Assembly (NCBI RefSeq): GCF_900105055.1
Contig: NZ_FNTA01000004.1
Coordinates: 1-64,000, forward strand
Direction: 5' to 3'
DNA length: 64,000 nucleotides
Origin: Amycolatopsis lurida
GTDB lineage: Bacteria; Actinomycetota; Actinomycetes; Mycobacteriales; Pseudonocardiaceae
The position numbers were made by a program, and so were the translations under genes. This document shows positions 41,702 through 50,890 of the stretch, piece by piece (position 1 is the first letter of the stretch; each line of letters begins with the position of its first letter). The notes beneath the pieces are model-generated. The model made no database searches. It had not been told where the DNA came from and saw nothing but the letters and a program-made list of their open reading frames with translations.

Positions 41702-42553
41702 ATGTGGTGGGGTTTGATGTGCGCGTTCTTCGCGGCCTGTGCGTACGGCGTCGCTTCGGTGATGCAGGCGATCGCCGCGAAAGCGACCTCGGGCGCGGAA
41801 GATCGCGTCGATCCCCGTCTGCTCGTGCGGGTGCTGCGGCAGTGGAAGTTCGTCGCGGGTCTCGCGCTCGACGTCGTCGGGTTCGTCGCCCAGGTCGCCG
41901 CGCTGCGCGTACTACCACTGTTCGTGGTCCAGGCGGCGCTGGCGGGCAGCCTCGCCGTGACGGCGGTGGCCGCGCGGACGCTCGGAGTCCGGCTCGGCCG
42001 TCGCGAGTGGACGGCGGTCGCGGTCGTCTGCGCCGGGCTCGCGTTGCTCGGGATGTCGGCGGAGAGCGAAGGCTCGGCGTCGACCGGGCTGGGTTTCCGG
42101 CTCGTGCTGATCGGCGCGGTCGTGGTGCTCGGCACGGCCGGGATGTTCGCCGGGCGCGCGTCGCGCCGGATCCGGACACCGGCGCTCGGTTTGATCGCCG
42201 GCCTGTGCTTCGGCGTCGTCGCCCTCTCCGGGCGCGCGCTCACCAGCCTCGCCCCGCTGGATCTGCTGACCGACCCGGCCACGTACACGCTGTGTGTGGC
42301 GGGTGCGCTGGCGATGTTGTTCTACGCCACCGCGTTGCAGCGCGGCAGCGTCACGACCTCCACCGCGATGATGGTGATCGGCGAGACCGTGTTCCCCTCC
42401 CTGATCGGGGTGCTCGTGCTGGGCGACACCACGCGCCCGGGGTTCGCGGTCGTGGCGGCGGTCGGATTCGTGCTCGCGGTTTCGGCGGCGCTGGCGCTGG
42501 CCCGGTTCGGTGAGCCCGCGCCGATCGAGCCGGTCAGCGCGCAGCTCGGCTGA
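41702..42553 (+). CDS. EamA/DMT-family transporter
   Basis: The protein is 283 aa with about nine to ten hydrophobic helices across two EamA-like repeats (MWWGLMCAFFAACAYGVASVMQ; later VVALSGRALTSLAPLDLLT and LAMLFYATALQRGSVTTSTAMMV). No ligand can be predicted. ATG 41702 is chosen because the first helix begins there; no strong Shine-Dalgarno is visible. Its 3' end overlaps the convergent permease gene by 20 bases. Confidence 0.85.
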   Translation: MWWGLMCAFFAACAYGVASVMQAIAAKATSGAEDRVDPRLLVRVLRQWKFVAGLALDVVGFVAQVAALRVLPLFVVQAALAGSLAVTAVAARTLGVRLGRREWTAVAVVCAGLALLGMSAESEGSASTGLGFRLVLIGAVVVLGTAGMFAGRASRRIRTPALGLIAGLCFGVVALSGRALTSLAPLDLLTDPATYTLCVAGALAMLFYATALQRGSVTTSTAMMVIGETVFPSLIGVLVLGDTTRPGFAVVAAVGFVLAVSAALALARFGEPAPIEPVSAQLG

Positions 42554-43571
42554 CCCCGCGCCGCGACACCAGCAGCCAGGCCAGGTACAGCCCGCCGATC
42601 GCCCCGGTCACGAGGCCGACGGGCAGACCGGTCAAGAATTGCTGGGTGATCAGGTCACTGGTGACCAGCAGGAGCATGCCCATCAGCGCGGCCGCGGCGA
42701 GCCCTGGGCCTGAAGACCGCGTGAGCCGCTTGGCCAGCTGAGGCGCGGCGAGCGCCAGGAACGCGATCGGGCCGGCGGCCGCCGTCGCGATCGAACACAG
42801 CCCGACGCTGACCCCGAGGAGCACGACGCGGCTCCGCTGCACCGGCACGCCGAGCCCCTTGGCCGAGTCGTCCCCCATCTCCAGCAGGGAAAGCCTTCTG
42901 CCGTAGACGAGGGCGGGCGGCAGCAGGACGGCGATGGCGATGGCGACCGGGACGACGTGCTCCCAGCCGCGGCCGTTGAGCCCGCCGACCAGCCACGCCT
43001 GCGCCGCCAGGCCGTCCTGCCAGGAGGCCCTGGTGATCAGATACGAATTGAACGCGAGCAGCATCGCGTTCACCCCGATGCCGACGAGGACCAGCCGGAA
43101 CGTGTGCACGCCGCCTTTCAGCGCGAGCAACGCGATCAAGCCCGCGGTCACGACACCGCCGACCAGCGCGCCCAAGGAAACCTGGAGCATGCCGCCGTGC
43201 ACCACGATGATCGTCAGCAGGGCCCCGGCGGCCGCGCCTTCGGTGAAACCGATGAAGTCGGGGCTACCCAAGGGATTCCCGGACAGGCTCTGCAGGATCG
43301 CGCCACTGACCGCGAGCGCGCCGCCGACCAGCAGCGCGGTCAGCAGCCGGGGCAGCCGCAGGGTGGTCACGATGAACTCGGTGCTCCGGTCGCCGAAGCC
43401 GAACAGCGTCTGGATGACCTCACCGACGGACAACGGGTAGTCGCCGGTGGTCATGCTCACCGCGCCGAGGAAGAACACGGCTATGGCCAGCAACGCGACG
43501 ACGATCGCGGCCCGCGGGGTGATACGAAGGGAAAGTCCGCCGCCCGGGGTGCGCAGGACGCGGGTGCTCAT
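42534..43571 (-). CDS. FecCD-type ferric-siderophore ABC permease
   Basis: The protein is 345 aa with about nine to ten helices. FecCD motifs are RLPRLLTALLVGGALAVSGAI, LSGNPLGSPDFIGFTEGAA and AAAGPIAFLALAAPQLAKRLT. The ATG at 43571 follows AAGGAG; a GTG at 43598 overlapping the upstream stop (GTGA) would add nine residues. It pairs with the second FecCD gene. No ATPase subunit is seen next to them in this window. Confidence 0.92.
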   Translation of the reverse strand: MSTRVLRTPGGGLSLRITPRAAIVVALLAIAVFFLGAVSMTTGDYPLSVGEVIQTLFGFGDRSTEFIVTTLRLPRLLTALLVGGALAVSGAILQSLSGNPLGSPDFIGFTEGAAAGALLTIIVVHGGMLQVSLGALVGGVVTAGLIALLALKGGVHTFRLVLVGIGVNAMLLAFNSYLITRASWQDGLAAQAWLVGGLNGRGWEHVVPVAIAIAVLLPPALVYGRRLSLLEMGDDSAKGLGVPVQRSRVVLLGVSVGLCSIATAAAGPIAFLALAAPQLAKRLTRSSGPGLAAAALMGMLLLVTSDLITQQFLTGLPVGLVTGAIGGLYLAWLLVSRRGVSRAAR

Positions 43572-43594
43572 CCGTGGGTGCTCCTTGATCGCGG

Positions 43595-44638
43595 TCACAG
43601 CCGGGCCAGCTTCCTGCGTCGGCAGAGCGCGATGAACACCGGCGCGCCGAGGAACGCGACGACGATGCCCGCCTGCAGTTCCTCCGGCGGGTTCAGCACG
43701 CGGCCGACGACGTCGGCGCCGATCAGCGCGATCGGCGCGAGCAGCATCGAATACGGCAGGACCCAGCGCTGATCGGGGCCGACCAGCATCCGCGCGGCGT
43801 GCGGCACGGCGAGCCCGAGGAAGATGACCGGCCCGATGGCCGCGGTTCCCGCACCGCAGAGCAGGGTCACCACGATCGCGCCCAGCACCCGGGTGCGCCC
43901 GACGTGGGCGCCGAGCGCCTTGCCGGTCTGGTCGCCGAGCGCGAGGACGTTGAGCGGCCGGGCCAGCAGCAACGCGATGATCGCGCCGACCGCCACGAAC
44001 GGCGAGATCTGCCAGAACACGTCCCATTTCCGGCCGCTGAGCGAACCGACGTTCCAGAAGCGGAACTGGTTGAACGTCTCGGGCATCAGCAGCAGGATCC
44101 CGACGATGTAGGCCTGGAGCACGGCCATGACGGCCGAACCGGCGAGCACGAGCCGGTCCGGCGTGGCACTGCGTCCCGCGGAGCCGAGGACGTAGACCAC
44201 GACCGAAGCGATCGCCGCCCCGGCGAAGGCGAACCAGATGTAGCCGAGCACGCCGGTGACCCCGACGAACGCGATGCCGGAGACGACCGCGGCCGAGGCG
44301 CCGGTGTTGACCCCGAGCAGGCCGGGGTCGGCGAGCGGGTTCCGGGTGAGCGCCTGCATCACCGCGCCTGCCAGGCCGAGTGCCACGCCGACGACCACGC
44401 CCAGCAGGGTCCGCGGGATGCGGAGGTCGTGGATGATCACCGCCTCGGTCGAGCCGTCGTTATGCCACAGCACCGACCAGGTGGAGGTGAACGGGATGCT
44501 CTTCGACCCCACCCAGATGCTGAGCAGGAACACCAGCGCCAGCAGGGCGAGCCCGACCAACAGTCCGCCGGCGCGGAACGTCCGTGCCGCCGCGCTGGGC
44601 GAGGACGCCACAGCGGGCGGGCGTTCGGTGACGACCAC
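43595..44638 (-). CDS. FecCD-type ferric-siderophore ABC permease
   Basis: The protein is 347 aa from a GTG with AAGGAGG upstream. FecCD motifs are RIPRTLLGVVVGVALGLAGAV, TRNPLADPGLLGVNTGAS and GPVIFLGLAVPHAARMLVGPD. It is the first gene of the permease pair, divergent from the ABC exporter pair across ~105 bases with two iron boxes. It imports ferric siderophore together with the lipoprotein at 48297. Confidence 0.93.
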   Translation of the reverse strand: MVVTERPPAVASSPSAAARTFRAGGLLVGLALLALVFLLSIWVGSKSIPFTSTWSVLWHNDGSTEAVIIHDLRIPRTLLGVVVGVALGLAGAVMQALTRNPLADPGLLGVNTGASAAVVSGIAFVGVTGVLGYIWFAFAGAAIASVVVYVLGSAGRSATPDRLVLAGSAVMAVLQAYIVGILLLMPETFNQFRFWNVGSLSGRKWDVFWQISPFVAVGAIIALLLARPLNVLALGDQTGKALGAHVGRTRVLGAIVVTLLCGAGTAAIGPVIFLGLAVPHAARMLVGPDQRWVLPYSMLLAPIALIGADVVGRVLNPPEELQAGIVVAFLGAPVFIALCRRRKLARL

Positions 44639-44653
44639 GGAACCTCCTTCGAG

Positions 44654-44672
44654 TGAGGCGAGGCTAACCGAA
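44654..44672. promoter_or_regulatory. Candidate IdeR/DmdR iron box (permease side)
   Basis: TGAGGCGAGGCTAACCGAA agrees at about 14 of 19 positions with TTAGGTTAGCCTAACCTAA. It sits ~15 bases upstream of the first permease start. Confidence 0.55.
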
Positions 44673-44702
44673 CGCCGGAGTTCACCTCAACGAGCTACCT
44701 AC

Positions 44703-44721
44703 TTAGACTAGCCTTACCTTC
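44703..44721. promoter_or_regulatory. Candidate IdeR/DmdR iron box (exporter side)
   Basis: TTAGACTAGCCTTACCTTC agrees at about 14 of 19 positions with the iron-box consensus. It sits ~22 bases upstream of the first ABC exporter gene. Confidence 0.6.
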
Positions 44722-44743
44722 CCCACCACGAACGGAGGCGCCG

Positions 44744-46429
44744 GTGACCGCAACGGCCACCACCAGCCGGAGTGTCCTGCGGCAGGCGATTTCCGGGCAA
44801 CGACGGCGGGTCACGCTCGCCTCCGTGCTCGCCGCCGGGCACCAGGGCGGTGAAGCGCTCGTCCCGGTGATCATCGGCGTGGTGATCGATCAGGCGGTCG
44901 ACGGCGGTTCGGTGGGCACGCTCGTGTTCTGGCTCGCCGTGCTCGGCGTGATCTTCGCGGGACTGTCCTACAGCTACCGGTTCGCCGCGCGCGCCGCGGA
45001 AGGCGCCTCGCTGCGGGCGGCGCACGACCTTCGCCTCGCGATCAGCCGACGGGTCCTGCATCCCGGTGGCGGCGCCGACAAGGGCAAGCTCGCGGGCGAA
45101 CTGGTCAACATCGGCACCAGCGACGCGCAACGCGTCGGGGTGGTGAACGCGGCACTGCCGTTCGGGATCGCCGCGCTCGCCGGCGTACTGGTCAGCGCCA
45201 TCGCGCTCCTGCGGATCTCACTTCCGCTGGGACTCCTCGTGCTCCTGGGCACACCGCCGCTGCTGTACCTCGCGCATCTCATCGGCAAACCGCTGGAGCG
45301 CCGCAGCGAAGCCGAACAGGAACGGTCCGCACACGCCTCGGGCGTCGCCACGGACCTGGTTTCCGGCCTGCGGGTACTCAAGGGCATCGGCGCCGAACCC
45401 GCCGCGGTCGCCCGCTACCGCGAAACGAGCCAGAACTCGCTCAAGGCGACCTTGCGCGCCGCACGGGCCAAGGCCTGGCACGACGGCGCGGTGCTCGCGC
45501 TGACCGGCGTCTTCATCGCGATCGTCGCCCTCGTCGGCGGGCATCTCGCGTCGTCGGGTTCGATCAGCGTCGGCGACCTCGTCGCCGCGGTGGGGCTCGC
45601 CCAGTTCCTGCTCACACCGTTCCTGATCTTCTCGTGGGTCAACGGCGAACTGGCACAGGGCCGCGCGTCGGCGGCCCGGGTCGCCGACCTGCTGACCACG
45701 CCGGTGGCGGTCGAACCGGGCGACGGCGAACTCCCGTCGCCCGCGACCGGGAACGTCCGGTTCACCGAGGTCACCTACGGCGCTCTCCGCGGCGTCGACC
45801 TCGACATCCCGGCCGGACAGCTGATCGGCGTCGTCGCCGCGGACCCGGCCGCCGCGACCGATCTGCTCGACTGTCTCGGCCGCGCGGGAGATCCGGCCGA
45901 GGGCACGGTCCACGTCGACGGCGTCGATCTGTCCACTGTGGACCCCGACCGGGTACGGGAGGTCGTCCTGGTCGCCGCGCACGACGCGGATCTGTTCGAA
46001 GGAACACTGGCGGAGAACGTCCACGCGGACGGCCGGTCCGCCGGCGAGGCGCTGGCCGCGTCGGCCGCGGACGAGGTCGCGGCGGCCCTGCCCGACGGCA
46101 CCGCGACCGCGGTCACCGAACGCGGACGCTCCCTCTCCGGCGGCCAGCGGCAGCGGGTCGCGCTCGCCCGCGCGCTCGCCGCGGACGCGCCGGTGCTCGT
46201 CGTCCACGACCCCACGACGGCGGTCGACACGGTGACCGAGGCGAAGATCGCCACCGGGCTCGCCCGGCTACGACGAGGACGGACCACGATCTTGGTGACC
46301 ACGAGCCCCGCCCTGCTCGCCGCGGCCGATCGCGTCGTCGTCCTCGACGGCGGGCGGATCACCGGCGAGGGCGGCCACGCCGAACTCGCCCGTGACCGCG
46401 CCGACTACCGCGCGGCGGTGCTGTCATGA
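44744..46429 (+). CDS. ABC half-exporter with degenerate Walker A/B but intact signature
   Basis: The protein is 561 aa, with an N-terminal six-helix domain and a C-terminal ATPase domain. The Walker A position reads VVAADPAAATDLL, without GK[ST]. Walker B reads VLVVHDPTTAVD, so the catalytic glutamate is replaced. The signature RSLSGGQRQRVALARAL is intact. The GTG at 44744 follows GGAGG. It overlaps the next ABC gene (ATGA), with which it must heterodimerise. Its iron box and neighbours indicate siderophore export or IrtAB-like uptake. Confidence 0.93.
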   Translation: MTATATTSRSVLRQAISGQRRRVTLASVLAAGHQGGEALVPVIIGVVIDQAVDGGSVGTLVFWLAVLGVIFAGLSYSYRFAARAAEGASLRAAHDLRLAISRRVLHPGGGADKGKLAGELVNIGTSDAQRVGVVNAALPFGIAALAGVLVSAIALLRISLPLGLLVLLGTPPLLYLAHLIGKPLERRSEAEQERSAHASGVATDLVSGLRVLKGIGAEPAAVARYRETSQNSLKATLRAARAKAWHDGAVLALTGVFIAIVALVGGHLASSGSISVGDLVAAVGLAQFLLTPFLIFSWVNGELAQGRASAARVADLLTTPVAVEPGDGELPSPATGNVRFTEVTYGALRGVDLDIPAGQLIGVVAADPAAATDLLDCLGRAGDPAEGTVHVDGVDLSTVDPDRVREVVLVAAHDADLFEGTLAENVHADGRSAGEALAASAADEVAAALPDGTATAVTERGRSLSGGQRQRVALARALAADAPVLVVHDPTTAVDTVTEAKIATGLARLRRGRTTILVTTSPALLAAADRVVVLDGGRITGEGGHAELARDRADYRAAVLS

Positions 46430-48183
46430 CCCGCGAACTCCTCCCCACCGCCGACGGCAAGCGGATCCGCGCGGTCCTCGGCGAACTGCTCCGCACCTCG
46501 AAGGCCCGGGCCGCCGGGGCGCTGGCGATGCTCGTCGGCGCGACCGCGATCGGGCTGCTCACCGCCCGGCTGCTCGGCCACATCGTCGACCTGGTCATCG
46601 AGAAACGGCCCGCGACCGAACTGACCACCCCCGTGGTGGCTCTGGTCCTGGTCGCCGTCGCACAGGCCATCGCGACGGCGCTGGGCGTCTCGCTCACCGC
46701 CAAGCTCGGCGAAACACTGCTCGCTGAACTCCGCGAACGGTTCGTCGACCGGGCGCTGGGACTCCCGCTGGAACAGGTCGAACGCGCGGGCTCCGGCGAC
46801 CTGACCGCCCGCGTCACCAACGACGTCACGGTCGTCGCGAGGGCGGTCCGCGAAGCCCTGCCGGAACTGGGCCGCTCGGTGCTGACGATCGTGCTGACCC
46901 TCGGCGCGCTCGCCGTCCTCGACTGGCGGTTCCTCCTGGCGGCACTGCTCGCGACACCGATCCAGCTGCACACCGTGCGCTGGTATGTCCGCAACGCCGT
47001 GCCGTTGTACGCGAAGCAGCGGATCGCGACGGGTTCGCAGCAACAGCAACTGCTCGACACGATCGGCGGCGCGAAGACCGTCCGCGCGTTCCGGCTCGCC
47101 GACGCCCACGTGGAGCGCGTCCGGCAGCGGTCCGAGGGCGCGATGGACCTGATGCTGCGCGGCGTCCGGCTGATGACGAGGTTTTTCGCCCGGCTCAACC
47201 TGGCCGAGTTCGTCGGTCTCTCGGCGGTGCTCGCGGCCGGGTTCCTGTTGGTGGGAGCCGACGCCGTGACCGTCGGCGCGGCGACCGCGGCGGCGTTGTA
47301 CTTCCACAGCCTCTTCGGTCCGATCAACAGCGCGCTGGCGCTCGTCGACGACGCGCAAGCCGCCGCGGCGAGCCTCGCCCGGCTGATCGGCGTCGCCGAC
47401 CTGCCCGCGCCGCGCGAACCCGAGCGGCCGGCGAAACCCGTCGACGCCTCGGTGAAGGCGGCAGGGATCTCTCATTCCTATGTGGACGGTCATCCGGTGT
47501 TGCGAGACGTCGACCTCAGCCTCTCCCCCGGTGAGCGGGTGGCGCTGGTCGGCGCGAGCGGGGCGGGCAAGACGACGCTGGCCAAGCTGATCGCCGGGAT
47601 CCACACCCCGGCCTCGGGGACCATTTCCGTGGGCGGGGTCCCGCTCGACGAACTCGGGCCGTCCGCCACGCGGCAGGCGGTCGCGCTGATCAGCCAGGAG
47701 GTGCACGTCTTCGCCGGTTCGCTGGCGGACGACCTCCGCCTCGCCCGTCCCGGTGCGACCGACGCGGAACTGTTGGCGGCACTGGAAAAGGTCGGCGCGC
47801 GCGGCTGGGCGGAGGCACTGAGCGACGGTCTCGCGACCGTGGTCGGCGAGGGCGGGCATCGGCTGACCGTCACCCAGTCCCAGCAGTTGGCGCTGGCGAG
47901 GCTGGTGCTCGCCGATCCGCCGATCGCGATCCTCGACGAGGCGACCGCCGAAGCCGGGAGCGCGGGCGCGAAGACCCTCGAAGCCGCAGCGGCCGCCGCA
48001 CTGGAGGGCCGGACCGGTCTGGTCGTCGCGCACCGGCTGACGCAGGCGGCGGCGTCGGATCGCGTCGTCGTGCTCGACGCGGGCGTGATCGTCGAAAGCG
48101 GGACCCACGACGAACTCGTGGCTGCCGGCGGTCAGTACGCAACGCTTTGGGCGGCCTGGTCCGACAACCGTTCACAGACGTGA
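46426..48183 (+). CDS. ABC half-exporter with intact Walker motifs but degenerate signature
   Basis: The protein is 585 aa with an N-terminal transmembrane domain and an ATPase domain. Walker A is VALVGASGAGKTTLAKLI and Walker B is PIAILDEATAEAGS with Glu kept. The signature is HRLTVTQSQQLALARL instead of LSGGQ. This is the mirror image of the preceding protein: this subunit's Walker site plus the partner's LSGGQ form one complete ATP site, and the other site is dead on both sides. It is translationally coupled to the partner. Function as for the pair: siderophore transport in the iron locus. Confidence 0.94.
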   Translation: MTRELLPTADGKRIRAVLGELLRTSKARAAGALAMLVGATAIGLLTARLLGHIVDLVIEKRPATELTTPVVALVLVAVAQAIATALGVSLTAKLGETLLAELRERFVDRALGLPLEQVERAGSGDLTARVTNDVTVVARAVREALPELGRSVLTIVLTLGALAVLDWRFLLAALLATPIQLHTVRWYVRNAVPLYAKQRIATGSQQQQLLDTIGGAKTVRAFRLADAHVERVRQRSEGAMDLMLRGVRLMTRFFARLNLAEFVGLSAVLAAGFLLVGADAVTVGAATAAALYFHSLFGPINSALALVDDAQAAAASLARLIGVADLPAPREPERPAKPVDASVKAAGISHSYVDGHPVLRDVDLSLSPGERVALVGASGAGKTTLAKLIAGIHTPASGTISVGGVPLDELGPSATRQAVALISQEVHVFAGSLADDLRLARPGATDAELLAALEKVGARGWAEALSDGLATVVGEGGHRLTVTQSQQLALARLVLADPPIAILDEATAEAGSAGAKTLEAAAAAALEGRTGLVVAHRLTQAAASDRVVVLDAGVIVESGTHDELVAAGGQYATLWAAWSDNRSQT

Positions 48184-48226
48184 CCCGGGACGCAGCGTCA
48201 CTGGTTGCAATCGGGCGGTCGGCGTC

Positions 48227-48245
48227 TTAGGTTAGCCAAACCTGA
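48227..48245. promoter_or_regulatory. IdeR/DmdR iron box before the binding lipoprotein
   Basis: TTAGGTTAGCCAAACCTGA matches TTAGGTTAGCCTAACCTAA at 17 of 19 positions, about 50 bases upstream of the lipoprotein start. Confidence 0.85.
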
Positions 48246-48296
48246 TCCTCGATTAATCCGGCATTACGCCGGACAGCCGATCACAAAGGACGGATG

Positions 48297-49382
48297 ATGG
48301 CTCGAATCCCCACCCTCTCCGCTGCGCGCGGGCGCCTGAAGACCGCCGGCCTGCTGGCGTCCACCCTGGTGCTGGCCGCCTCGCTCACCGCGTGCGGAGG
48401 AGGCGGCGAGTCGGCCGCTCCGGCCGCGCAGAACTCCGCCGGCTCCGCGGTCGACGCGAACGCGTTCCCGACCACCATCGAGCACAAGTACGGCAGCACC
48501 ACCATCACGCAGGAGCCCAAGCGCGTCGTCACGGTCGGCCTGACCGAGCAGGACGCGCTGCTCGCGCTCGGCGTGGTCCCGGTCGGCGTCACCGACTGGC
48601 TCGGCAAGTTCCCCGGCACCATCGGCCCGTGGGCGACCGACAAGCTCGGCGGCGCCGCGCTGCCCGAGGTCCTCAAGGACGTGGACGGGCCGCAGTACGA
48701 GAAGATCGCCGCGCTCAAGCCGGATCTGATCATCGCGCTGTACTCCGGGCTCACCAAGGAGCAGTACGACAAGCTGAGCCAGATCGGCGTCCCGGTCGTC
48801 GCGCAGCCGAAGGAGTACAACGACTACGGCATCCCGTGGAACGAGGCGACCAAGAAGGTCGGCCAGGCCGTCGGCCGCTCCACGAAGGCGAACGAGCTGG
48901 TCAAGGGCGTCGAGGACAAGTTCGCCCAGGCCCGCAAGGACCACCCCGAGTTCGCGGGCAAGTCGGCGCTGATGGCTTCGACCTACGAGGGCTACTTCGT
49001 CTACGGCAGCCAGGACGGGCGTTCACACATCCTCGAATCGCTCGGTTTCAAGCTGCCCGCGGACCTCGACGCCGCCATCGGTGACAAGTTCGGCAAGAGC
49101 CTCAGCGCCGAGCGGACCGACCTGCTCGACCGCGACGCCCTCGTGTGGCTCATCGACACCCCGGCCAAGGCGCAGGAGATCCTCGGCAAGGACGCGCTCT
49201 ACAGCGGCCTGAAGGTGTCGAAGGAGAAGCGCGAGGTCTTCATCGAGAACGAAGGCACCTACGGCAGCGCGGTCTCCTTCGTGACCGTGCTGAGCCTGCC
49301 GTACGTGATCGACCGGATCGTCCCGCAGCTCGCCGCCGCGGTCGACGGTGACCCGAAGACCGAGGTCAAGCCGGCCAACTGA
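48297..49382 (+). CDS. Iron-siderophore-binding lipoprotein
   Basis: The protein is 361 aa. The lipoprotein signal ends in LAASLTAC (lipobox LTAC), followed by a periplasmic-binding fold of FecB/FepB type (HKYGSTTITQEPKRVVTVGL, LGVVPVGVTDWLG, KIAALKPDLIIAL). It delivers ferric siderophore to FecCD permeases. Two adjacent ATGs occur (48294, 48297); the second has better spacing from AAGGA. A near-consensus iron box and a strong terminator bracket the gene, so it is a separate iron-regulated unit. Confidence 0.94.
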   Translation: MARIPTLSAARGRLKTAGLLASTLVLAASLTACGGGGESAAPAAQNSAGSAVDANAFPTTIEHKYGSTTITQEPKRVVTVGLTEQDALLALGVVPVGVTDWLGKFPGTIGPWATDKLGGAALPEVLKDVDGPQYEKIAALKPDLIIALYSGLTKEQYDKLSQIGVPVVAQPKEYNDYGIPWNEATKKVGQAVGRSTKANELVKGVEDKFAQARKDHPEFAGKSALMASTYEGYFVYGSQDGRSHILESLGFKLPADLDAAIGDKFGKSLSAERTDLLDRDALVWLIDTPAKAQEILGKDALYSGLKVSKEKREVFIENEGTYGSAVSFVTVLSLPYVIDRIVPQLAAAVDGDPKTEVKPAN

Positions 49383-49397
49383 GCCCGCTTGCAGTGC

Positions 49398-49448
49398 GCG
49401 TGAAGGCCCCCTTCCCTCGGCTGAGCCGAGGGAAGGGGGCCTTCACGC
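49398..49448. terminator. Family B palindrome acting as terminator
   Basis: GCGTGAAGGCCCCCTTCC and its complement GGAAGGGGGCCTTCACGC, with inner CTCGGC/GCCGAG, form a 24-pair perfect stem around TGA. It starts 16 bases after the lipoprotein stop. Confidence 0.88.
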
Positions 49449-49593
49449 ATGGGCGGGCCAGTAGCCGTTCGGCCGGGAGTTCGCGAGCGGCGATTCGGGT
49501 CGTCGAGGGCAAGGCAGCGTGACGACGACTGTCCACAAGAGACCGAGGATCGGTCTCTTGTGGCCGGTTTGCACGCTTTGCGCGTTCTTACCC

Positions 49594-49647
49594 GGGGGTC
49601 GTGAGTGATAAAGAGGGTTAGAACGACCATTACCACTCACGACCCCC
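49594..49647. repeat. Diverged family A palindrome, copy 4
   Basis: GGGGGTCGTGAGTG and CACTCACGACCCCC form perfect outer arms. The inner part (ATAAAGAGGGTTAGAACGACCATTAC) keeps only part of the family A core. I see no gene in the rest of 49383-49794. Confidence 0.7.
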
Positions 49648-49794
49648 GCCCAAAGCGCCCAAATCGGACATGCGGAGCGGCCGCGCTGTCCTTCATGGAC
49701 AAATGTGTCGTGATCGGCTTCGCGCCGCGAACTCCTACCTTGGCAGCCGACGGCTTACCCTCAAGAAACCCGACCCGCTGTACCGCCGTGCGCC

Positions 49795-50832
49795 TCAGTG
49801 CGGGAATCCCCAGGAGTTGTGCAGCGGAACGGTGATCTGCTTCAGCCACGTCTTGGTGGTGAAGTCCCGGGCCTTGATGACCACCGACCACGGTGACACC
49901 TCGACCTGCAGCCCCTGGTTGAACGCGCCGCCGAGGGACACTTCCCCGCCCTTGCCGTCATCCGTCCAGCCGGTCTGCACGGCGGCGGTGTTGACGACGG
50001 TGAACCCTTCGAGGTTGCCGGTACCCGGCACCACGCGGCGGACCACCCAGTCCGACAGGTTCAGATCCCAGTGCGTGTGCCCGGAGAAGAGGAACACGTC
50101 CCGGTGGCGGCCTAGGATCGACAACAGCCTGTCGGGCTGGAGGTAGTCGGACCGGTAGAGCTTGTTGTGCGTGCCGGAAACGGTGTTGGGCAACGGATGA
50201 TGGGTCAGCACCATCACCGGGCTGCGCCGGTTCGACCAGTACCGGAGGCGTTGTTCGAGCCAGGTGAACTGACGGTCGCTCATCCAGACCTCGTCCCACA
50301 GCTTCGGGTCGTGGTACTTCGCGTACCGCTCGGTTCCCAGGCAGAGCACGGGAACACCGCCGAACGACGACTCGGAGTAGACGGTGTTGCGGCCCGCGAA
50401 CCGGTAGAAGCTGCGGAAGAGGGAATCCTCGGTCGTCCCGTTGGGCCACGTCTCCTGCGCGAGGGTGTCGGGATCCCGCCACTTCGGGACGTAGAACTCG
50501 TGGTTGCCGATCGCCCACGCGACCTCGCGCGGATGCGGGTGCTTGTCGAAGGTCGCGCGAAGCTGGGCGTACTCGAAGTCGTAGCCGCGCGGGGTGAGGT
50601 CGCCCGCGATACCGAGCCCGGCGCTGCCCGGGTTGATCGCGTGCAGGTCGTCGAGCGCCTTGCCGAAGTCGGTGAGGTCGCCCTGGATGTCGCTGAGGAC
50701 GTTGAACCGGACGACCGGCCCGTGCGGGCCCCACTTCCCTTGTGTCTGCGGTTGCGCCTCCGCCTGACCCGGCAGCATCGCTGCCCCTGCCGCCGCACCA
50801 CCGGCGGTCACCATGAACGCTCTTCGATCCAT
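49795..50832 (-). CDS. Secreted metallophosphoesterase
   Basis: The protein is 345 aa with a Tat-like start (MDRRAFMVTAGGAAAGAAML). Calcineurin-like motifs are FNVLSDIQGDL (DxQ in place of DxH), GLGIAGDLT (GD), AIGNHEFYV (GNHE), MVLTHHPLPN and LFSGHTHWDLN. It probably hydrolyses phosphodiesters or nucleotides outside the cytoplasm. The ATG at 50830-50832 has only a weak Shine-Dalgarno. It is downstream of the NRPS-mbtH unit but beyond that unit's terminator, so it is probably separate. Confidence 0.88.
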   Translation of the reverse strand: MDRRAFMVTAGGAAAGAAMLPGQAEAQPQTQGKWGPHGPVVRFNVLSDIQGDLTDFGKALDDLHAINPGSAGLGIAGDLTPRGYDFEYAQLRATFDKHPHPREVAWAIGNHEFYVPKWRDPDTLAQETWPNGTTEDSLFRSFYRFAGRNTVYSESSFGGVPVLCLGTERYAKYHDPKLWDEVWMSDRQFTWLEQRLRYWSNRRSPVMVLTHHPLPNTVSGTHNKLYRSDYLQPDRLLSILGRHRDVFLFSGHTHWDLNLSDWVVRRVVPGTGNLEGFTVVNTAAVQTGWTDDGKGGEVSLGGAFNQGLQVEVSPWSVVIKARDFTTKTWLKQITVPLHNSWGFPH

Positions 50833-50890
50833 AACCCGAACGCTACTCACGTTTTATGGCCGAATTCGGTCGCGCTTCTGAACAACGCAA

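Noticed and set aside
13724..49647. CRISPR array
   Set aside because: The repeats are dispersed single palindromes tens of kilobases apart, with no regular spacers and no cas genes.
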